NCBI GenBank assembly: GCA_032207245.1
Contig: CM063506.1
Span: 35,739,809 to 35,803,808 of the forward strand
Length of the DNA: 64,000 bases
DNA from: Pardosa pseudoannulata
Taxonomy: Eukaryota > Arthropoda > Arachnida > Araneae > Lycosidae
Direction of reading: 5' to 3'
Shown here piece after piece: positions 1 through 10,700 of this stretch (position 1 is its first letter; each line of letters starts with the position of its first letter). The position numbers were made by a program, and so were the translations under genes. The notes under the pieces were generated by a model. That model worked only from the letters and a program-made list of their open reading frames with translations, ran no database searches and had not been told where the DNA came from.

Positions 1-913
1 CTGCACTCTATATAATGAAAAATCTCAAAAGGACAAAAATAAATATCAAAATGTTAATTGGTACCACCAGATGGCAGATCTTGATCTCTACTCATTTTTG
101 AATTAATATTACTACCCACTGAATACTATTCTAATGTTTGTTAAATTAATAGTTTATAAATTTTTTATGATATTAGAAACTGATATTTTAATATTTGTGT
201 TGTTTGCTTTATTAAAGAATTAGAGGATCATATCTCACATCCAAATAAAATAAGTTTAAATGAAGTTAACGTTGTCATTTAGGAGGTATATCAGTACCAT
301 AGTACCTGTGCTCAAAGTTTTTGGAGATCCATGAACTGTTTTCAAAATATTTAAACTTCTTGAAAATTTGTATCTCACCTAAAATTTTTTTAGAAAACAA
401 ACTTCTTTATGATCTTAATATTCTTTTGAAAAATTGCCTCTCACCCATTCCTTCCATGTTTAACTCTTTAACTTGTTGTATTGTTTTGTTATTATCATGC
501 TGATTGCCATCACCTGCTCCTCCTTGGAAGGAAAAAAAGTATTTAGGATGCAACCCCTGCATAAATGCAATTTGAAAATAAAGCTCAGAGGGGCTCAAAG
601 AAAATTGATATTGGGCCCTGTTTTCACAAGCAGTTGCTTTGAATGAAGTGCAACAAAAAATCTGTAATTTAAAAGGCATGCAAGGAAATCATGTGGTCTC
701 CACATAATTTTTTTTAATATTTAAATTAGAAATTATATTTGTAAAATATCTCATGTTGTTTTCACTCTGTTAGCTATTATAGATTTAGTGCTACCCAGGG
801 TGCACTACAAGTAGGCCTACTTCATTATACCCCAAATAGTTTTGAATAATTTATATTAAAAGTTTAATTTTTCAATAATTTATATTTATAATAAAATAGT
901 AGTTATAAATACC
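1..913. other. AT-rich flank, no gene recognised
   Basis: Presumed intron upstream of visible TBC1D16 exon 1. I see no TBC1D16 N-terminal exon here. A piece at about 213-268 resembles 13184-13240, pointing to an old dispersed repeat. The short frames on both strands at 321-679 have no recognisable content. Confidence 0.5.
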
Positions 914-1214
914 ATGAATAAAAGCTTTCAAAATAAGCTATTTGAACAAATTAAGAATAAAGTTTGTAGAGAAACTTTTTCAAAGTACCAGAGTTTCCAA
1001 GAGAACATGCAGATGTTGCCTTCAGACTTCAGAACCAGTCATGATTACTTTACTAGTTATTTGAACAGATTTGGGATGCTCTCTTCCCCAAATTGTGTTT
1101 TATACAAAAGTGATCAAGTAATGGATGCCTGATATCTTTGAGCATGTCGAGCTGTCACCAGAGATCTTTATGGTAGATACTGGTAGGCTAAAGAACAGCT
1201 TCATGCCCTTCTGT
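914..1214 (+). pseudogene. Fossil of a non-LTR retrotransposon ORF2 C-terminus
   Basis: The frame reads RTSHDYFTSYLNRFGMLSSP and then NCVLYKSDQVMDA. It continues past two stops as Y-L-stop-A-C-R-A-V-T-R-D-L-Y-G. This is the usual end of RNase H-bearing LINE proteins: an arginine-led helix, then a C-x2-C-x8-H-x4-C zinc motif. Here the second Cys is Tyr and the His is Tyr (TAT). The copy is dead and lies upstream of visible TBC1D16 exon 1, on the same strand. The element class is inferred from motif layout, not from a search. Confidence 0.65.
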
Positions 1215-1424
1215 CTAAATAACTTTTAACTTATATTTTACAATTTGTTTTGTTGTTGTTCTGATTTATAGTTACTTGCTTGTTATTTCCCCTTGTGTGT
1301 TTGCACAGTGTTTTCACTCTGGAAATAATGGTATCAAGTGCTATTGCTAAACATTAGAAAAAAATCTCATGTTGATAGTTTCTATTTTTTTATAACTAAC
1401 GTTATTATTATTTTGACTATTTAG

Positions 1425-1733
1425 ATATGGATGAAAGATCTCTGTCAAAAAATATGCCTGGTATCAATGTCAGTTCATTTAGTCCTGTAGCATCTGGAAG
1501 TAGTTCTGCGACTCCCACCACATCCAACAGAGATCCAGAATCTTTCCCATCTACTCCTGGAGAATCTCCCCCTCCTTCTCCCACAAATAATATGTCTAAG
1601 CTTTTATTTGTGGAGGGAACTGCTGAATCTCTTGCTCATGCTCATAATCTCAGTTTTCCCGAAGATCCTTTACAATGTGCCAACAAAGTATCCAGGAGGG
1701 AAAGCTCTTGCGGGGTATTTTCTGTTGATTTAA
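1425..1733 (+). CDS. TBC1D16: TBC1D16 visible exon 1 (Ser/Pro-rich linker region)
   Basis: An acceptor TTTAG ends at 1424 and the donor is TAA|GTAAGT at 1734. The exon encodes a Ser/Thr/Pro-rich disordered stretch (SFPSTPGESPPPSPTNN). It then enters the conserved block CGVFSVDLS, which corresponds to the vertebrate sequence just before MRSLRLF. The last base (A) is the first of a Ser codon split by the intron. Two bases precede ATG 1427, which shows that an upstream exon is needed or that the exon is a spliced 5' leader. I prefer the first reading because the conserved N-terminal region of the family is otherwise missing. Confidence 0.9.
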
Positions 1734-4700
1734 GTAAGTTCATGCAGAATGTGTAACATTTTACTGAGGAAATTATTTATTGTATTTTTGTAACTCATAA
1801 AAAAACCTTCATAGAATTTATATAAAGTAAATGCTTTTTTTTCTTTAGTTATAAAAGACAGGCATTAAAGTTCTGTTCCTTTAAATAGCTAGGATTTTTA
1901 TCTGCAGGGGGCTAGTATTCAAGCTGTTCAGGTGGTGATTCTTCACCTTGAAAGTTCACATGATTTAAAAGTTTTTTTTTTTTTTTTTTTTTTTTTTACC
2001 CAAAGCCAGATTTATACCATCATTATGTGGAAAGTTGTATGGTACACAATAGTCTTAAGTCAAAAAGTGCTGGGTTCTTCTCCACTCCAAACAGAAAAAT
2101 AATGCTTTTTAATAATCCAAATTAAATTTTTCATTATAAATATGGTTATGGGCTAAATTCTAATGCTCATTAACATTAAATATACCATAATTGGTCAAAT
2201 GACTGGAAATGTATATGTAAAAAATACGATGGGTAATGAATTAAAATAGAAATAAAAGAAATAGGTATTGTTAAGTGAATAAAATAATAAATTAAATTAA
2301 ATTACTAAAATAAAATAAAAGAAATAGGTATGTATTAAGTGTTGGTATATTTAGTATTAAAACAAGCAGTCCATTTTGTTGCTTGTCTAGACATAGCTTG
2401 TCTTGCTTTTTGAAGTTAAAGTTGAAGTTGAAAATTAAATTGAAGTTTGATAAAATTCTGAATCAAAATAACCTATAACAGGCTGCATTTTATTTAAACC
2501 AAATAAGGAACAAAAAAATGTGTATTTATTCAGTATGCCCATGACTAACATATTTTTTCTTTTCAACTGTATTCCACTGATGCTCCTGATAAGAGTATAT
2601 ATTTTTTTATTATGGTGTAATATATTCAAGAGTTTGAAACAGGATAGGTACTGGGAAAATAAGAAAATAGTTCTCTTTTTTTCTTCTTTGTACAAAGTTT
2701 TAAACTCTGAGCATTAAATTTTATAGTTTTTTTTTTTTCAGGTTGGATATTGGTTACAACTACTATTTCTTTTGATCAAAAGATTTTTTTTTATTTGAGT
2801 GATTCATATCAAGATGATATAAATCAAGCAACCCATGAAATTTTTAATTTTGTACTCTGATTGTGATTTAAAAATAATAAATGTTATTCACCTTATTTAT
2901 ATATTTGTCTAATTTTGTTTGATATTTTCATTAATTAGGAGCTTATATTAAAATGTTTGAAAGAAGAATTTAGTGCAAAATTAGTTTTAATCTTTAAAAA
3001 GATATTCTATAACTACATTTCATGTTTAACCTACATACAGAGCAGAAATTACTGCATGTGTGCTAAAGACTTGTTTTATTTTATTAATAGGTTTTTTAAA
3101 AATTTGCTTATTGTACTCTTTTACCTCATATTTGTTTTATTCATTTTATTTTTTAGAAATTTTTTTAAAAGATTAATAAAAATGTTTATTGTATTTCTTC
3201 AGACTTCTACTGGAAGAAACACAATAGCAAAAATATATTGTACCTCTTCTAAATTCTGGTTTAATTAATTTAACTGCTTTAATGACTTTTATAAAAATTG
3301 TATTGCTATACTAGTTTATACTTTATGCATTAAATTTCATTGATTAAATTTCAGCCATATTAAATTACATACTTTTAATAAATTTGAACTTACTAACAAA
3401 ACAGAAAATTAGAAGAGGAATCTGATTTAAATTTTGAAAAAAACTGATATTTTGATTTCAAAAAGTTTAATTTTTATCCAATCATGGTGCGAATTGTAAA
3501 AGATAAAGCTATTTTAGTCAGTTATTTTCAAGGATGTTTTTTTTATTTTAGGTCAGATGCGTTCTTTACGCCTTTTTTATAGTAACAAAGAATGTACCTC
3601 TGGCCAATTAGTGATTGCAAGTCGTGAGAGTCAATACAAAATTTTACATTTTCATTATGGAGGTCTTGACAAGCTTGCAAAAATATTTGAAGAATATAAT
3701 TTTCTCTCCAAGTCAAAAAATAAGGTAATTTTTAAAATTAATTTGTTTTCAATGAGTTTTGTTTTTCTTTAAAAAAGTTTCTTTATTGGTAAATATGCAT
3801 AAAAATTTATTCAAATTAAATAAGTTTGAATAAATTTTGTCTACACTGTTTTATATACTTTGAAAAATATTAAAGTATTCATGTAAAATAAGAAATAATG
3901 TTTTTATTGTAAATTTGTTAATTCAAACTTATTTTAGGATTGAATGTTGAAATTTTCTTAAATGGCTAGAGAATGAAAGGACTTTTCTTGTTTCTAGGAG
4001 GATTTAGTAATATATTTTTATGCAATGATTTCAGTTTTGCAGTTATATTAATTTGTTGCTATCCAGGTTTGAGGACATAATGATCAAGTTTTTTTCTTTT
4101 CTTTTAAATAAGTATTGATTTTGTGTGTACATTGTACTGTAAATAGACAGTTTATAGCATATTGAAAAGAAATAATCATCTGTTTTATTATGTAATTCAA
4201 AATATTTTTTTCTTATTTACTCTCATTTAATAAGTTCATCTGTATATTTAATACATTCTAATTTAAGATAATCTATAGTTGGGGGTTAAAAAGATTTCTG
4301 CAATGCTCAGCATTTTAATTTTAGTTTTTGTTTAAAAAATTTTCTTTAATGAAGTGAAATTTCCATTCTGTTAAGTTTTCAAAATGATAGTTGTAATTAA
4401 GCAAAGAATGTGCAGTAAGTTTTGTTCCCTCAGTTTAACTTCTACAGAAAATTTGAAATGTTGCAGCAAATAATCATTAATAACAAATATTTATGAAAAC
4501 CAAGACTATTCATGTGATATAAAAGTTTAAAAAAGAGGGAGAATATGTCTTAGTTGAATCATGCTCTGATCACTAAAAAATAAAGGCAATGTTTACTTTG
4601 ACTGTCATAATATTGTTACGAATTTGTTTAGTGAACCATAAATTTAACATGAGACTCTGGGTATCTCACCAAATAGAGATAGTAATAGTATCTCGCTAAA

Positions 4701-7700
4701 TAGATAGTATCTGGCCTTGCCGAGATACAGGCTCGTAGGCAACAGCTTTAGAAACCTATTTTTTGCTGTCAATTATCGCCAAGTGTGGTGTCACGTGACA
4801 ACTTCCGGTTCCGGTTTCTGGAATATTCCAGCAGTTTCTTCAGGCCTATATAAAGCAGGTAGAGTTCCAAACAGAGAGAGAGTCGTGGATCTCTCGGTTT
4901 AAAGAGTATGCACAGTGTGTTGTATTTTCCAACTGAATGCTAATAAATGATTGTTTTCGTGAAGTCTTACTTAAAGTCCATTCAATCCCTGAACCCAGCT
5001 TTGATTCAAATTCTGAACCCAGTTCATAACAATTTGGTTTCACATATAAAACACACACATATTAAATTTACGGTTCACTAAACAAATTTGTAACAATATT
5101 TTGCATTGTGAAGTTCTATCAACTAGACATTGTCTAAAAGAAATATTTTTGTGTGTTGCACCATTTGTATGAATTAATTCTCCAGGAAAGGCCTGAATTA
5201 TAACAAGAAACCTCATTGGTTTTGTACCATTAGTAATTACTTATTATGTAAGAGTTTTTGACAAATTATTCTCAAATATGGATCCACAAGTTCTATATTC
5301 ACCTGATACAGCACTGTATAACTTATTTAATTTTCACATTTAAAATTGTCTCATTATGGTCACTATTTTGAGTCTATTGATGTAATAAAAGAAAATTTGA
5401 TCCAAGCTTTGTAGTAGTTCCATGAAAATGACTTTAAAACACTTTTAGCTAATTTGGAAATAAAAAAATGTCATAAAAAATGACAAATGAATTGAATCAT
5501 AAGATAAGTTAAACATATCAAAATTCTTATATCTGAAATATGTAAATCATGTTAGAATTATTATTATTATTATTATTATTTTTTTTCTGTTGATAAATGT
5601 TTAAAAAACTTGCCTGTCTCAATAACATATTTAGGGTTTCATTAGTATTGATGCTAAGCTTTAAGAAAATTTTAATTGTTTAAATAACTGTTGAATCTTG
5701 ATGCATAAAATATATGCATATAAACAAAAAAAATATTATTATTATTATTATTATTTTGCATAAAAGAAAAAGAAAAACCACTTTGAAAAATCACAATAAT
5801 AAAATTAGTTTTTATGGTGAAAATTTGTGTAATTTTTTTGTGTTTTAGATTAAAATTTTGTTTTACTTACAGGTTTCAAAGATTAAATTCTTTTTATGTT
5901 TGATTTTGATGAAAGTATATTTCATATTTTAAGCCAAGCAATAGCTATCCATGTGAAATTCACAGGTTTTGAAGATTAAATTCTTTTTATATTTGGATTT
6001 AATGGAAATATATTTGATGCTTTCAGCCAAGTGATAGCCATCCATATCGGCAGTTTTCTGTTTGTAGACCTGAAGTATCTGCTGCGGAATGCCATCCTGA
6101 GGAAGGTATTTACAGTATGGTAGATGAACTAACATGGCGAACTTTTATGAATGAAGATGGAATAATTGAAGATGAATTACAACTGAGAAAAGTAACTGCC
6201 TATTAATATTTTCTAATATATCTGATGTGTTATGTTCATTTATAAAAGCATCCCCTTGAAATGCAAAATATAAACAAAATGTTTACAATAAGTACTACCA
6301 TAATTATGTTTTTGTTTGCTGTTTTTTTGTGATAAAAATTAAAATTAATTTCCTAGCAAAAAAAAAAAAAAGTTTCAAATATAAAAGTTTTAGGTTATTC
6401 AAACAAATATTGGTCCTGTTAAATTATACATTCAAGATATATGTTTTTGATATCTTCTTATCACAAATATTTTAAACAACGCTTTATTTTTTATCAATTT
6501 GTTGTTGATATAGGTGAGGTTTCTGAATTTTTATACAAAATAATTTAGTTTTGTGAACCTTTTATTTTTATTATCAGGAATTATAAAATTGATGTGTATT
6601 GTACACATCAGTTGTACTGAAGCATACATTTATTCAGTACTAGCTATATTCCCATACATCACTTCAGTGATTCTGTATTTAAGTTTTTTCCCCAAAATTG
6701 CCTTCATTTTTTTATACCTCTTTAACATTAAAAAACATGTTTATTTGATTCATTTTTATCTTTATGATATTTTTCCATTGAAAGAAAGAAATTTCTAAAC
6801 AACCACTCTGTTGAAATGTTGGATGATCAAAATTGAAGATAATATTTGGTGTGATATCGCAAATGTCTTACACCTTCAAAAGTAGGCATCCTACTGCTAA
6901 ATATCAAAGCAATTTCAGTTTCATGTTATGTAGTTAGACAATTCTGAGCTCAAGACTTAAATAAGCCATTTGACAATGTTATTTATTCAAGTGGCAGAGA
7001 ATATGCAGAAGCAAAGTGTTTCCCCTTTCCTAGCCTGTTTAATATGTTTAAAATTTGAATAAAAAAAAAATACTTTTATATTGCATGTTTGGGGTGTAAG
7101 ATGAATCTTGATTTGAAATTTCTGCTTCCTTGGTCTCAATGCTTTTTAGATACACTGATCGATTTTTAGATGAATGAGCGGTATTTGAATTATATGTATA
7201 TATATGTAATTATGCTGAAGTTTTGGACACTGAATAGAAGGAAATGCTGAAAGATAGATTTAAAATATTGAATTCACTTTGTAGATCAATTTAATGTTGA
7301 AAATCCACAAGTTACAATAATAATTAAACTCAGACAGTCAGAGCCAAAAATATTTATTTTCCAAAATGTAGTTTAGCATTCTTGTCTCCATTCTATGCAC
7401 ATTGTGTATAAAACACAACTATGCACAAGTTAAAAGGGAAAGGGAATGGTGTCTCACAGCTTAATATAAAATTCTGATTTGGAGTTAAATACCTCATTTG
7501 CATGTATGAGTTGACAGGCCAAGTTTAGCATTCTATTTGTAATCTGTCTTTGAGTAAATTTCTAAACTGACTTAGGATGAAAAAAATAATGGTATAATTT
7601 AATAAGTTATTGCAGTTATTGTATTTTTTATCATTACATATATATAGATGCATAAGTAAAGAATTTTTCCTTCAATTATTTTCTTTTAATCTTTATCATT

Positions 7701-10700
7701 ATGATACCAAAACATATAAGCCAATTAAGGGCCAAACAGATTTGTCATTGCCTTTCAATACCAGAGTTTTTGAGTCTGAATCCAGTTGTTGGTATGGATG
7801 TTTTTAGTTGGATAGAATTGGTTTTAAACAGTAGTTCTGGTTGAAATTGGTTTTTGTGTTACATAAAATTTATTGTAATTTTCTAAGCCAAAGGATAAAG
7901 CAGTACTTAAATCAATTTCCAACTTTAGATGTAATAAATTTAGTTTCTAAATTTAAAGTATATTTTTTATTGATTAAGGGAAAATATAATATTTAAATTC
8001 TCATTATTTTTGTATATGTTATATATTAAGAGACTCAGAAACTTTTTTATGGTTTAATTTACTTAAGAAAATAATTTTTACTTCATCAGAATATATTTTT
8101 ATCTATTTATTAATTCATCTGTATAAACACTGATAAATTTTAAAAATGTATGTTTTTAGGAAATATTTTTTGCTGGGTTAGATATCAAGCTACGTAAAGA
8201 AGTTTGGCCTTTTTTGTTACACTATTACAATTTCCATTCTACATTTGATGAGAGGGATCAAGTAAGGAATGATAAATATATTGAATACCAGGCTATAAGA
8301 CGTAAAAGGTATGATTAATCTAATGTTATTTTATTATTATTAGTATTATATAATTTTTTTGCATAAGATAATGAGTATGTTTTGAGATTAAAAGTATTTG
8401 ATGAAAAAAATATTTTGCTCACCTATTTTTGTTTTAGAATATTAGTGTATAAGTATGACAAAAAATCTTCTTACTTTATTTTTGAAAAAATATTTCCAGA
8501 ATATTAGAGTTGCACAAATAATTTTTTTATCCAGTCCCTTTCATTTTAAATATATTTGGTCTAGCATTTTACAAGTTTGAATATTTCCTAGAAGGGTTTA
8601 CATCAGTTTCCCAACCACTTAAGTATGCTGCTTTTCTTATTGTGTTCATTGGGGACTTAAGAGATTTTAGTCTGTAATTAGTGCCTATTTCAGGGCAGTG
8701 TTTCTGTCATATTGTAATTTTTGTCTAAAGCAGAGTTTCTATTACACTATAGTCATGACACATAGAAATTTGGATATAAAGAGTTTTCACCTTAGGGTTT
8801 TATGCAACAATGGTTAAGTTTTAAAAATAGAATTTTTATGGTTAAGTTTTAAAAATAGAACTATGGTTAAGTTTTAAAAATAGAATTTTAAAAATAGAAA
8901 TTAAGTTTTGAAAATAGAATGATTGTTCTATCATTCTATTTTATTCAATTAAAATCTTTCACTATTTGTTCACTATGCTATTAAATTCTTTCACTTAATA
9001 ATAGAAATATTTATTTTTATCTTGTTTCTAAGCAAAGGAAAATTTTATTTATTTGTTTTCAATACTAGGTATAATGTCACAAAAATATGACATTAATTTC
9101 CATATTTTTTAAAATATTGCTTTATTGAACTGTTTTCATTTTTTAATGCTTTGTTAGTTATGAATTTACTATATTTCCTTTAGCATTATTTATACAAATA
9201 GTCAAACTAATTTTCACTTCATATTTGAAGAACTAGGAGTGATCTTTAACGAGTCAATGAGAGTGACTTGTTAAGTATCAATAGCATATAAAATTGAATA
9301 TGAGTTATGTTTTTTAACTAAAATTTCTAAACAAATTCAGCGATGAGAGAACTCCTAAATTATATCTTTCATTTTTAAAAGCATTTTCATAATTATTGTG
9401 AACTATGTAGTATGTTATAAATTAATAAATACTTCTTTTTCTACTTTATTACATAAAATTAAAAGAAATGTATTCTCTCTATATAACGTAATGTAAAAAT
9501 GCCTGTTTCTTGTCAAAACAACTTTTAGTGTGTTACTATACTGTAATATTAATTGTTATAACATCTATTTTGTTTAGAGATCAAATGTCACCATCTGAAG
9601 CTGATCTATTTTGGAGGAATATTCAGTGTACTGTAGAAAAGGATGTTGTTCGCACAGACAGAAGTCATCCCTTTTTTGCTGGTGATGAAAATCCTAACAT
9701 TGAGATTATGAAGTGAGAAAGAAATAAACTCCTTTTGAAATATTATATTATTTAATGTATAGACTGTATTTATTGTATAGTTAAGTTCTTGAACTGTAGC
9801 TCAAAATTATTATAATGCTGTGGGCACACATCTAAGGTGTACAAAAACTTTTGCCTTACTGTAATTTCCTGAAGAAATACTACATCAAGTGCTTGAAACT
9901 TTAAGTTTTAACAGGTGTGGCTTTCCTACTGTTGCAGTGCTTATATGTGACTAAAAAAGCATTAGTGTCTTATTCACTATAAACAAGATTTTGGAGCAAT
10001 TACATTCTTCACTTGTTTGAAACAGTAATGCTGGCATTCTGTTAACTACAGATACTTTGGTCTAAGTTCTTGTTATTTGTTAAGTTTGGTCTGGGTTGCT
10101 ATTGTCTACTTATTTGTTATTCAAAAGCTAATGAGACTGAAAACTACTGCTTAAAACTGATTATGAACAATTATGAACACCTGTCCTAGCAGTAGGATTT
10201 GAAACTGCTACTCTGCTTAAAGGCAACACCCTATCAGTCAACTAAATATTTGTTGGCTAATTTTTAAGTAAGAAGTCAGTGGAAACATTTTTAAAATTGT
10301 ACTTAAATGGCATCAAAGCCATACTGTTGGTTTTTATTTTCTTGTAACTTTCTGTGCTGAACAGATTAGAAATTGAGCATCAGCATTTGATTAGATCAAA
10401 ATTTTGTGACTTTGACGATTCAGAATGAGCTTTAAGCACAAAGTTTCAGTTTCATTATCCCTTATATAGCAAAAGAGCAAGAAACTATAATGCTCCCTAC
10501 CTCATCAAATCAAATCTTACAGGTTTTATGCAATTATGGTTAAGTTTTATATAGAGTATTATGCATTAACTCAGATTTTCTCAGCATCCTATTTTTAGAA
10601 TAGGTCACATAAGTGTTTTTATTCACCTTATTTTAATTGAATTTAAAGAGAAAATGTAATATTGTTTAAGATTCATCAATAAAGTATTTGAATGGAGTAA

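Larger units (their letters stand above)
4614..5095 (+). mobile_element. Solo LTR (gypsy-like) in TBC1D16 intron 2
   Basis: A 482-bp unit runs from TGTTACGAATTTG to CAAATTTGTAACA and is flanked by ATAT on both sides (4610-4613 and 5096-5099), a 4-bp target duplication. Inside are a TATA box (4847-4853) and an AATAAA (4942-4947) about 90 bases downstream, in the order U3-R-U5 on the + strand. TGTTACG...TAACA termini are common in arthropod gypsy LTRs. No internal coding region remains, so it is a recombined solo copy. It is unusual in that the first 34 and last 34 bases are inverted repeats of each other (32 of 34 match). It shares orientation with TBC1D16. Confidence 0.8.

Noticed and set aside
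2957..3268. 103-codon Phe/Ile/Leu-rich frame that looks like a membrane protein
   Set aside because: Composition is what AT-rich intron DNA gives by chance. It lies inside a TBC1D16 intron and has no motif.
5281..5900. ATT trinucleotide runs as a possible CRISPR or structured array
   Set aside because: These are short simple repeats (5559-5580 and 5734-5755) in an intron of an animal gene. No regular spacers exist.
9510..9577. Extension of TBC1D16 exon 5 upstream to ATG 9510
   Set aside because: The extra residues do not match the family, and a good acceptor (TGTTTAG) lies exactly where similarity begins.
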